35,216 bases of DNA. Source: Nitrososphaerota archaeon (GTDB lineage Archaea > Thermoproteota > Nitrososphaeria > Nitrososphaerales > Nitrosopumilaceae). The position numbers were made by a program, and so were the translations under genes. This document shows, piece after piece, positions 29,137 to 35,216 of this stretch. Positions within the stretch are counted from its first letter, which is position 1. The number at the start of each line of letters is the position of its first letter. The notes below the pieces were generated by a model, which searched no databases, had not been told where the DNA came from, and was given only the letters and a program-made list of their open reading frames with translations. The stretch is from positions 1-35,216 of the forward strand of contig JAPPIP010000124.1 of assembly GCA_028820595.1 (NCBI GenBank), in the 5' to 3' direction.

Positions 29137-29569
29137 AATGTCAAAAAAAAAAGCCTCGGTCATGGCGCGGACACTGCCAGATCATGCATGCCTGATTGTT
29201 GTAAATGGCGCACACCTGTGAAAGGTTGACGCGCTTCGTGCCAATTGAAACCAGGCTCACAAGCGGCACGCGGGGCGCGGATATGCACAAAGAAACGGTG
29301 CACGGGCTGGCATCTCCCGCCTAATGCCTGTCGGGATCTGGCCTTGGGCTTGGAGAGGTGCCGGCCCGTGCGTCTCTGCCGTCAGAAGATCGTGCGGTGT
29401 CATGCATACCACCTGCCGCGGTGCGGCCCCGGGGACCGGCGGTGCCCGCAGGGAGACGTCAGTGCCTGCTGAGGGGGGCTGGTGCTAGAAAAGGAAATAT
29501 AGCAATGCCGTCTAGATACCGTACTATGGGGCGTTGCCGTATCTTGCTGCGGGGGGCTAGCTGGCCGTG
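29137..29569. other. Intergenic region, no gene seen
   Basis: About 430 nt with an A10 run just after the HD stop and a GAAATATAG stretch near 29493 that could be a promoter for the next gene with a short leader. Open frames are Cys/Arg-rich and unlike real proteins. Confidence 0.4.
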
Positions 29570-30130
29570 ATGATGGCATCCAACACATCAATAGTGCTGA
29601 GGCTGATTCAAAAGGCCGCGGCAAACCAAAAGACAGCCGCAAGGGGCATGCCCGGCAAGAAGGCGCTGCAGAAGAGTGTATATCTCTTTAACCTAGAGCA
29701 CGGATACTTTAACTTCAAGTGGGCCGACTATGGGCCGTTCAGCGCCGAGGTGCAGCAGATCGCGCATGACCTAGCATACTGCGGCAAGATCAACATACGG
29801 GAAATACCAACCAAAAAAGAGGGCGCCGTTATCCAAAGCATGCAGTATGTGAAAGACTTTGGCACGCTTGAGAACTTTCCATCGGACATGGACGCGACGC
29901 TTGAGCGCATTGTGGGCTTTATAGAGGGAAGAAAGCCCAGAGAACTCGAACTGCTTGCATCCGTCCACTATCTGGCGCAAAGGCAGCTGCAGCAGGCGGG
30001 CACATACGATACTGAATCCGTACACCAACTGCTCTCAAAACTAAAACCGAGTGCCGGGTTTACCTTGGGCGATGTCGGCGAGGCCCTGCAGGCGTTGAAG
30101 GCGGGCGGATTCTCACTCGACTTGGAATGA
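29570..30130 (+). CDS. YwgA-like protein
   Basis: The 186-residue protein contains KKALQKSVYLFNLEHGYFNF, then YGPFSAEVQQIAHDLAYCGKI. This pattern (KxLQKxxYL, YGPfS, LxxxGxI) is that of YwgA-like proteins and of the broader Panacea/DUF4065-like helical domain found in toxin neutralisers. The rest is helical without catalytic motifs. It follows the HD gene on the same strand, but 433 nt away, so it may have its own promoter. A partner or regulator of the HD enzyme is plausible (inference). The first codon could be the GTG at 29567 or the ATGs at 29570 and 29573. A perfect hairpin lies about 130 nt after the stop. Confidence 0.6.
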   Translation: MMASNTSIVLRLIQKAAANQKTAARGMPGKKALQKSVYLFNLEHGYFNFKWADYGPFSAEVQQIAHDLAYCGKINIREIPTKKEGAVIQSMQYVKDFGTLENFPSDMDATLERIVGFIEGRKPRELELLASVHYLAQRQLQQAGTYDTESVHQLLSKLKPSAGFTLGDVGEALQALKAGGFSLDLE

Positions 30131-30263
30131 CTGCAGGCAGGCGGCCAAAGTCAAGTTCTAATTCAAGCGCAGGCATGCCGTTGTCATGCGCGGGGCCAAA
30201 CGACCCGGGATGTTTTGCGCGGCCATGCTGCCTGCAGGACGCAACCCGGTCGGTGCCACGACC

Positions 30264-30285
30264 CAGATTCCAGGTACGGAATCTG
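30264..30285 (+). terminator. Hairpin followed by a short T-run
   Basis: CAGATTCC (30264-30271) pairs perfectly with GGAATCTG (30278-30285) round a 6-nt loop; CTCGATTTT follows. It could end transcription of the YwgA-like gene. The remainder of 30131-30508 shows no credible gene. Confidence 0.4.
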
Positions 30286-30508
30286 CTCGATTTTAGCGGG
30301 CTCGGGCAGAGTTGTGACACCAACCAGTGCAACCAAATAATTAACAGGGTGCCGGTTTGTACATGTATGTCGGTTGCAAAAACCCCGGCATGCATACTGG
30401 CCGGGCGCGGCCTGGCAAATACGGCATGGAAAACGTACTCTCCCGACATGTACCATACGGATCCCCCGTCCGAATTCGGACATATCGACTAGATTGTATG
30501 GAAAACAC

Positions 30509-30516
30509 TGTATATG
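30509..30516 (+). promoter_or_regulatory. TATA box of the HNH gene pair
   Basis: TGTATATG lies about 26 nt before the ATG at 30539, and only about 12 nt before the in-frame ATG at 30524. It therefore favours 30539. Confidence 0.5.
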
Positions 30517-30538
30517 TCTGGATATGTATAACAAAAAA

Positions 30539-31069
30539 ATGAAAATATGCAACCAATGCAATGCCGAAAAACCTCCGCACATGTTTTCCCGAGAAATGAG
30601 CTGCGGGGATGTGACACGTCCGGTTTGCAAGGCATGTGTAAAACAACAATATAACAAAGCATACTATGCAAAACACAAAGAGGCACTAAACGAACAGAAC
30701 CGAAAGCGCTGGCGCGAGAATAAAGAGAGGTACGCCGAAGGGCACGCGCAGTGGTGGGAAGAACACGGGGAAGAACAGAGAGAAAAGGTCAGGGAACGCG
30801 GTAAGATTAGACGACAGCAGGAAAAAACCGACTTGTTTGGGCTGTTTGGGTACGACGCATGTAAACAGTGTGGGTTCGCAGACATGGACTCGCTACAGTT
30901 CCATCACATTCACAACGACGGACATAAGGATAAGAAATTACATAGGGGGCATCACATCTCATACTATCTGAAGAACCCACAACAGGCAAAAGACAAACTT
31001 CAGATTCTTTGCGCCAACTGCAACAACAAAAAAGACAGGCAATTAAGACGGACGGGTGGTGAGCAGTAG
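30539..31069 (+). CDS. HNH endonuclease with N-terminal zinc ribbon
   Basis: The 176-residue protein opens with a CxxC...CxxC zinc ribbon (MKICNQCNAEK, then RPVCKACVKQQY). A long charged helical linker rich in Glu, Arg and Lys (about 45-95) follows. The C-terminal HNH/Endo VII-like domain has CKQCG, FHHIHNDG (121-128) and LQILCANCNNKK. The histidines and NNK are the likely catalytic and metal-binding elements; the cysteines bind structural zinc. Such proteins are common as free-standing nucleases in phages and mobile elements. The next gene is a paralogue that overlaps its stop (TAGTG). The sequence is AT-richer than the chromosomal genes, which suits recent transfer. ATG at 30524 is an alternative start. 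Confidence 0.82.
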   Translation: MKICNQCNAEKPPHMFSREMSCGDVTRPVCKACVKQQYNKAYYAKHKEALNEQNRKRWRENKERYAEGHAQWWEEHGEEQREKVRERGKIRRQQEKTDLFGLFGYDACKQCGFADMDSLQFHHIHNDGHKDKKLHRGHHISYYLKNPQQAKDKLQILCANCNNKKDRQLRRTGGEQ

Positions 31070-31932
31070 TGCAGTCAGATGACAAAGCGCGAGATAAAAA
31101 GAACAAATATGCGGCTACGTGGTATGCAAAAAACAAAGAACGCGTTAGCGAGAAAAACCGTAACCGATATCATGACGATCCTGAATACCATCAACGCAAG
31201 TTGCAGACGAACAGGCGCTGGCTCGACAGACACAGGGACGAAAAAAATGCACGGGAGAGAGAGCGCCGACGACTCCGAGATGGCGACCCAGACAAGCGCT
31301 CTGCATACTTGGCAAAAAGAAAAACGGAGTACGAAAGACGCAAGGACATCATAAGCCAGAGGCGCCGCGAACGTTACAATGAGGACCCCGAAAAGAGCAG
31401 AAAACAGAGTCGGATGCAATATCAGAAAAACCGCAAGAAGATACTAGAGAAGGATAAAAAACGCCGGAACACGGATCCGACATACCGTGAAAAAGTAAGG
31501 ATAAAGAACAAAAAGTCTGGAAAAAAGAGCCGCGACACGGCACGGCAAGAGATATTCGAGATCTTGGGCGGCTCGTGTTCCGTGTGTGGACATTCAGATA
31601 TGAATTCATTTGACGTAGACCACATTCATAATGATGGAGCTGCGGACAGAAAACGTCTTGGTGGACGTGTCTGGAATTACTACGTGAATCATCCGGACGA
31701 GGCAAGACGTAAGGTGCAAATTTTGTGCTCAAACTGCAATGCCAAAAAGGAGATGGTGCTGCGCCGCCTGCCTGCTGCAGTCTACAAATGGTTTGCGTGT
31801 CCGACGAACGGCGCCGGTAACATTCCGTATGTGGTTTACGCGCGCATGCATGCCAACAACCTAAAGACGATGTCGGTTGCAGAATCCACCAAAGTCGTAG
31901 ACATTCTGAAACACACACTAGGCCTATCTTGA
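31069..31932 (+). CDS. HNH endonuclease, paralogue of the preceding gene
   Basis: The 287-residue protein has the same C-terminal HNH module: CSVCGHSDMNSFDVDHIHNDG (His185, His187) and KVQILCSNCNAKKE. It lacks the N-terminal zinc ribbon. Instead, residues 1-155 form a long Lys/Arg/Glu-rich helix with repeated motifs of the type NRxRYxxDPEY/YNEDPEKSRK/NTDPTYREK, probably a DNA-contacting rod. The GTG start overlaps the TAG of the upstream gene by one base, so translation is probably coupled and the products may act together. A 57-residue C-terminal extension follows the HNH domain. Function in cargo defence, homing or element mobility cannot be told apart. Confidence 0.8.
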   Translation: MQSDDKARDKKNKYAATWYAKNKERVSEKNRNRYHDDPEYHQRKLQTNRRWLDRHRDEKNARERERRRLRDGDPDKRSAYLAKRKTEYERRKDIISQRRRERYNEDPEKSRKQSRMQYQKNRKKILEKDKKRRNTDPTYREKVRIKNKKSGKKSRDTARQEIFEILGGSCSVCGHSDMNSFDVDHIHNDGAADRKRLGGRVWNYYVNHPDEARRKVQILCSNCNAKKEMVLRRLPAAVYKWFACPTNGAGNIPYVVYARMHANNLKTMSVAESTKVVDILKHTLGLS

Positions 31933-32271
31933 GTTAGAACCTTGTACGTCCTGTCGACAATCATGAATTGGGCGGCAGATTGATTGCAATCAGTTAATCT
32001 TGTCGAGTTCCGACTTGGCTGGCTTCTGACCTTTGTGCAGGGCTCAGACTCTGTCGGCATCTGTGTGATGAGGCGATCCGACTCGATATCATTCGATGGG
32101 GCCCCGGCAGACATCGCGGGGCGAATTAGGAAACATGGTTTCTGCGCCGGAACCTTATTTGGAGGGGGTGTCAAGGTAGAAGTGCGATCCCGTGACTGGC
32201 ACCGCCGCGCGTCGCGGCTCCATCATGCAAAGTGAACGGAATGGCGGGTTTTCCCTACATGTACACTTTAG
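31933..32271. other. Right end of the element, no gene seen
   Basis: The interval between the second HNH gene and attR holds a 12-bp palindrome TGATTGCAATCA at 31981-31992. An 83-codon frame (31984-32235) has no family features. Confidence 0.4.
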
Positions 32272-32287
32272 ATCCCCCTCCCCGCGC
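32272..32287 (+). repeat. attR: distal 16-bp copy of the tRNA-Ser 3' end
   Basis: ATCCCCCTCCCCGCGC is identical to 14388-14403. The seven bases before it (TTTAGAT, sharing AT with the repeat) match the tRNA T loop at five of seven places. The rest of a tRNA is absent. Confidence 0.8.
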
Positions 32288-32288
32288 C

Positions 32289-32294
32289 TTTTTT
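32289..32294 (+). terminator. T6 run: probable displaced tRNA-Ser terminator
   Basis: Six T follow attR by one base. Archaeal tRNA genes usually end in such a run, and the intact tRNA-Ser has none next to it. This looks like its original terminator, now about 17.9 kb away. Confidence 0.55.
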
Positions 32295-32324
32295 CATGTA
32301 TCCCACTTTACAGCAATCAGTGTG

Positions 32325-32750
32325 TCACCCAAACTTGACAGGTATGCCGCGACGCTCAAATTCCGCAGTCACAGAATCATAAACCGAGCGCGCTGCAGAC
32401 TCGGCCCCGACCGCATCCTCGCGGGTGGGCTCGGGCCAGTCACCCGGATATCTGGCGTTAACTGTCCAAGCGGTCAGCTCGTACAGATCCTTGTGTTCGT
32501 TTTTTACGGCCCAGCCTTCCGGAAGCATGTCAAGCAGAGTATCCAGATCATGGGTACGTGGAAAGCGAATTTCTTCCAGGACAAGCGCGGCTTTTATGGC
32601 CTTTTCTGCAGTCTGTTGGCACAGCCAGCAAGCATGCGCGGGTGCGCTCGGTTCGGAATTTATCAAGCGAAGCGCCAATGCAACGTCACTGTTGGAATAT
32701 CGCAGCCAGCGCAGCGCTACATTTTCTACCTTGGAATTATCCTTTTTCAT
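32325..32750 (-). CDS. HEPN-domain protein (toxin-like partner of MNT)
   Basis: The 141-residue helical protein matches the HEPN family: WLRYSNSDVALALRLI, HACWLCQQTAEKAIKAALVL and RFPRTHDLDTLLDMLP, then ARYPGDW. This is the COG2250-like pattern. HEPN partners of MNT proteins are often RNases or targets of nucleotidylation. I do not see the classical C-terminal Rx4-6H RNase motif; only RFPRTH in the middle fits that spacing. Activity is therefore uncertain. The ATG at 32750 overlaps the end of the MNT gene by 14 nt; a TTG at 32756 is also in frame. It lies just outside attR. Confidence 0.82.
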   Translation of the reverse strand: MKKDNSKVENVALRWLRYSNSDVALALRLINSEPSAPAHACWLCQQTAEKAIKAALVLEEIRFPRTHDLDTLLDMLPEGWAVKNEHKDLYELTAWTVNARYPGDWPEPTREDAVGAESAARSVYDSVTAEFERRGIPVKFG

Positions 32751-33054
32751 AGACAATCTTTCCTTCTCGAAGAGCCTCGTAGGCTATGGTCCCCACCACG
32801 TCCCCCTCCCGTTCGATCTCGCCGGGGGTGACCGCTATGATGTCTTTGCTGACTGGCACGTCCCTCAGCGAACGCAATATTTCTACCGTAGTCCGGTGTT
32901 TGTTTGGAATGTGGTTCAGCACGACCATCAGATCCACGTCACTTGACTCGTTTGTATCGCCGCGCGCCTGGGAGCCGAAGAGTATGACGCAGTTTGGCTG
33001 AAATCGCTTGACTATGCGGTCAACCATGACGGATATGAGTTCAGCGGTAGCCAT
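32737..33054 (-). CDS. MNT-family minimal nucleotidyltransferase (antitoxin-like)
   Basis: The 105-residue protein has the nucleotidyltransferase signature LFGSQARGD followed by SSDVDLMVV. Gly27-Ser28 are the nucleotide-binding pair and Asp39 and Asp41 the metal ligands. Minimal NTases paired with HEPN proteins form the MNT-HEPN (MntA-HepT-like) toxin-antitoxin class, in which the MNT protein blocks the HEPN partner by adding nucleotides. Gene order (MNT then HEPN, overlapping) fits. Its start lies inside the end of the unknown ORF upstream, so it may belong to a longer operon. Confidence 0.88.
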   Translation of the reverse strand: MATAELISVMVDRIVKRFQPNCVILFGSQARGDTNESSDVDLMVVLNHIPNKHRTTVEILRSLRDVPVSKDIIAVTPGEIEREGDVVGTIAYEALREGKIVYEKG

Positions 33055-33355
33055 GCGTTATCATCCCTTCGTATTTCGGCGCCGACGTTGACGCGGCCCG
33101 CCCTGCCAGTCCTGAGAACTCCGGCCAGATCAGGGAGGAACCATTGCAGCCCCGGGCCTCTTGGGCATGTCCCTTTTGATCACGCGTGTGGCAAAGTCGA
33201 CGGGCCGATTCCTTGGCGCCCCACGCATCAGAATCAAGTTTGGCCACCGTGTCTGCCGCCGCGGATACTTCTTCCTGCACAAGCGCGCGTATCATGCGGT
33301 GTGTAGATGTCCATACCGTAAATCTCTTGTCCCTTTTTGAAGACAACCTGTTCAC
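33041..33355 (-). CDS. Small ORF of unknown function between HNH and MNT genes
   Basis: I do not recognise this 104-residue frame. It starts with a GTG that overlaps the TGA of the HNH gene (GTGA) and ends 14 nt inside the MNT gene, the layout of coupled operon genes. The sequence has a helical stretch (IRALVQEEVSAAADTVAKL) but is otherwise Arg/Ser/Gly-rich. Another frame over 33234-33350 reads ESEQVVFKKGQEIYGMDIYT, which also looks protein-like, so the region may be a decayed or frameshifted gene. Confidence 0.3.
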   Translation of the reverse strand: MNRLSSKRDKRFTVWTSTHRMIRALVQEEVSAAADTVAKLDSDAWGAKESARRLCHTRDQKGHAQEARGCNGSSLIWPEFSGLAGRAASTSAPKYEGMITHGYR

Positions 33356-34350
33356 TCTCTAGCGGGATCCCGCGACGGCGTAAAAAAGTCATTCCCGTTG
33401 TATTCGTCGGCGCACGACTCAAAGAGGCGCGTGTATGCGCCCTCCTCACAGACAGACTCGAATGACCTGAGCATCTCATCCTTGATGTCGCCGTTGCGCT
33501 CAAGAACGCCGCCGAAAATCTCGCGCTCCGGAAGCCTGTCTGACTTTACGCAGTTGCATCTCTGGCATGCCAGTACGCAGTTGTACGGAACGGTGGAAAA
33601 CACGTAGTTGTACGGTATGACGTGGTCTATGTGCTGGCAGCGGCCGCTGTCAAGCCGCTTCTGGCAGTAAAAACACCGGGATCCGTGCTTTGCCTGTATG
33701 AAATCCCGCATCTTGCGCGACAGCTGGATGCGCCCCGCAATCTCGCAGTCCACCTTATTTGCTATGCTAGGAGTCGAGCGGTCCACCCTTTCCAAATATT
33801 TTGTCAGAACGTTGTTGATACCCTTTCTCAGTATGGTCCTGTGCCTGCGCATGAACTGAACTATCTCCTCATCAAATGATATTGCGTTTGGCGCCGTCCT
33901 TTCATAGAATTTCGGCATGTCCGTGAGCAGGTACCGCAGCGGCTGTGGCTTTATGCTTTTGGCGATCACTTTTTTTCTAAAGTCCGCCATCTCGTCTCCT
34001 GCAAGCTCCTGTACGGTCGGGGGTTTTTTGCGACCTCTGTGGCACTTTTCTATCATTCTCACAATGTTGGCATCCTTCGGAGACTGGGACTGCCTCATCT
34101 TAAAGCTATACTTCATGTCCCAGTAATACTTTGCAAATCTTGCCGCAACAAAGTTCAGATCCACAATAAGCCTACCGTCTTTGCGCTCAAGCCATTCCCT
34201 GCCGACTAGTCCGTCACTCCTTTTGGGATCATCAAGGTCTCCTATGTCTAGGAGGGAGCGCAAGAGTATGGGCTTGTACGTGCTTGACATTTTTACTCGT
34301 TTGGTGAAGAACTCCTCAAACATCTCAAGATAGCCAGTTGTCATTTTCAT
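33352..34350 (-). CDS. HNH endonuclease family protein
   Basis: The 332-residue protein has a helical N-terminal region of about 220 residues with no recognised domain. A typical HNH nuclease follows at about 226-280: RCFYCQKRL, CQHIDHVIPYNY and CVLACQRCNCVKSDR. Two CxxC pairs bind structural zinc; HIDHVIP supplies the catalytic histidine and N/Y the remaining HNH residues. The length and layout resemble HNH proteins of defence islands rather than homing enzymes, but this is only an impression. It is not closely similar to the two HNH genes of the integrated element. It heads a minus-strand series with the unknown ORF, MNT and HEPN genes, each overlapping the next. The in-frame ATG at 34344 fits the TATA box slightly better. 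Confidence 0.85.
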   Translation of the reverse strand: MKMTTGYLEMFEEFFTKRVKMSSTYKPILLRSLLDIGDLDDPKRSDGLVGREWLERKDGRLIVDLNFVAARFAKYYWDMKYSFKMRQSQSPKDANIVRMIEKCHRGRKKPPTVQELAGDEMADFRKKVIAKSIKPQPLRYLLTDMPKFYERTAPNAISFDEEIVQFMRRHRTILRKGINNVLTKYLERVDRSTPSIANKVDCEIAGRIQLSRKMRDFIQAKHGSRCFYCQKRLDSGRCQHIDHVIPYNYVFSTVPYNCVLACQRCNCVKSDRLPEREIFGGVLERNGDIKDEMLRSFESVCEEGAYTRLFESCADEYNGNDFFTPSRDPARE

Positions 34351-34366
34351 ACTATTGCGTGGTAGA

Positions 34367-34374
34367 TAATAAAG
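34367..34374 (-). promoter_or_regulatory. TATA-like box of the HNH-MNT-HEPN series
   Basis: On the minus strand CTTTATTA lies about 20 nt before the ATG at 34350 and 26 nt before the ATG at 34344. It is the only clear promoter for this gene series. Confidence 0.5.
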
Positions 34375-34387
34375 CGTTTTGACTAGT

Positions 34388-34489
34388 CAGTAACCATATG
34401 TGGCAGGCAAGGCACGACAAGTTCGGAAATCAGATGACACGGGCCGTGATCGGCGCAGGGCCAAAATGCAAACAAACAGATTAGGGATC
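34388..34489. repeat. Left 102-bp inverted repeat
   Basis: By base-by-base reading it is the exact reverse complement of 34985-35086. It begins CAGTAACCATATGTGGCAGG and ends ATTAGGGATC. Its inner end supplies the stop codon that truncates the transposase. Confidence 0.9.
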
Positions 34490-34969
34490 CTTCACGATCC
34501 TGCCCCTGTACCTGATCAACTGCTTGTCGCCCACTGTCTTTTCGTCGGGCACATAGCACCCGGCAATATATCCGCCCCGGAGCAGGTCGGCCAGTACGGC
34601 CGCGTCCACCCTGTCGGTCTTCTTTTTTGATTCCGCAATCCGCTTGGTCGCAAGCGGGTTTGAGAGCATGACGTCCAGTCCCAGCTTGTCCGTGAGGAAC
34701 CTGTACATGCCGTACCACACGGAGGACGACTCCATCACGAATCTTGAGTCTGCCGGAAGCTTGGAGAACGCCCTTGCAACGGCCGCCCGGTTGCACTCCA
34801 CCCTCTTGTTCTGGAGGATCCTCCCGCCCGGATCCATCAGCGCCACCTGCATGAACTCCTTGTGCAGGTCAATCCCGACGAAGAGTTCCGGACTGCCGCC
34901 GGAGGCCTCCGTACAGACTGTCCCGACTGTCCGTGCCTTCTTCGCCCTGCCCGCACCGGCATCTTTCAT
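34481..34969 (-). pseudogene. IS110-family transposase, N-terminal DEDD domain only
   Basis: The 162-residue frame reads FVGIDLHKEFMQVALMDPGG, VMESSSVWYGMYRFL and KKTDRVDAAVLADLLRGG. These are the RuvC-like DEDD residues Asp34, Glu80, Asp119 and Asp122 of IS110 transposases. Complete enzymes have about 300-400 residues with a second domain carrying a catalytic serine; that domain is missing. The frame breaks off after LIRYRGRIVKD at the left inverted repeat. The ATG at 34969 lies just inside the right repeat; the frame stays open through the repeat but that part is unrelated. It is probably inactive alone, but the DEDD domain looks intact. Confidence 0.8.
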
Positions 34970-34984
34970 ATGTCCACTTTTTTC

Positions 34985-35086
34985 GATCCCTAATCTGTTT
35001 GTTTGCATTTTGGCCCTGCGCCGATCACGGCCCGTGTCATCTGATTTCCGAACTTGTCGTGCCTTGCCTGCCACATATGGTTACTG
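34985..35086. repeat. Right 102-bp inverted repeat
   Basis: Exact reverse complement of 34388-34489. It lies directly upstream of the transposase start, where IS110 elements carry their non-coding end. From 35087 to the window end I see no gene. Confidence 0.9.
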
Positions 35087-35216
35087 GACTAAAGCCAATC
35101 CTTATGAGCATGGGCATGACAGATGCATTCAGCAGCGAACTTGCCAACCTGAGAGGAATTGGGTTCTGTCAAGTTAACGAGTCCTAGATAGGGCGGCAAA
35201 ACGGATCTTCTCCGAA

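Larger units (their letters stand above)
34388..35086 (-). mobile_element. 699-bp IS110-related element with 102-bp inverted repeats
   Basis: Two perfect inverted repeats (34388-34489 and 34985-35086) enclose a truncated IS110-family transposase. IS110 elements normally lack terminal inverted repeats, so this structure is unusual. I see no target-site duplication, though TAGT lies just outside the left repeat (34384-34387) and, in inverted orientation, near the right one. Confidence 0.75.

Noticed and set aside
30127-30492. A 121-codon plus-strand frame overlapping the YwgA-like stop
   Set aside because: Composition is Pro/Cys/Ser-rich without hydrophobic periodicity, it runs through the hairpin at 30264, and no family is recognisable.

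Overview
The window looks like a chromosomal segment of a GC-rich thaumarchaeon (Nitrososphaerota), most like a Cenarchaeum-type genome. The archaeal assignment is firm: it has RadA, ribosomal proteins S30e and L21e, the Rpb4-type RNA polymerase subunit RpoF, a DUF655 protein and KsgA. Many genes start about 25 nt downstream of a TATA-like box with no leader. The genus is an inference from GC content and gene style; no search was run.

Positions 1-14402 are ordinary chromosome. They hold a transposase remnant, S30e, two secreted or membrane-anchored proteins (a predicted Ig-like/coiled-coil protein and a giant subtilase), a phosphoesterase, RadA, the informational cluster L21e-RpoF-DUF655-KsgA-HemK-like methyltransferase, a convergent isocitrate-dehydrogenase-family gene, a second phosphoesterase and tRNA-Ser(GCT).

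Positions 14388-32287 form a 17.9-kb integrated element. A 16-bp direct repeat marks its ends: one copy is the 3' end of the intact tRNA-Ser, the other is at 32272-32287. The T-run expected behind the tRNA now lies behind the distal copy. Inside, in order, are: a tyrosine integrase; about 1 kb of diverged tandem repeats built round 40-46-bp palindromes whose stems co-vary, one copy carrying a 92-bp MITE-like insertion; an actin-like ATPase; a HerA/TraD-like ATPase; an AbrB-fold regulator with six helically phased repeats upstream; a Type ISP-like restriction-modification enzyme with a (CT)21 tract placed so that slippage would change its C-terminus; an HD-phosphohydrolase/YwgA-like pair; and two overlapping HNH nuclease paralogues. 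I read the actin/ATPase/AbrB/palindrome half as maintenance or transfer machinery and the rest as defence-like cargo.

Beyond the element (32288-35216) is a tightly overlapping minus-strand gene set: an HNH nuclease, an unknown small ORF, an MNT nucleotidyltransferase and a HEPN protein. After it comes a 699-bp IS110-related element in which only the RuvC-like DEDD half of the transposase survives, between perfect 102-bp inverted repeats.
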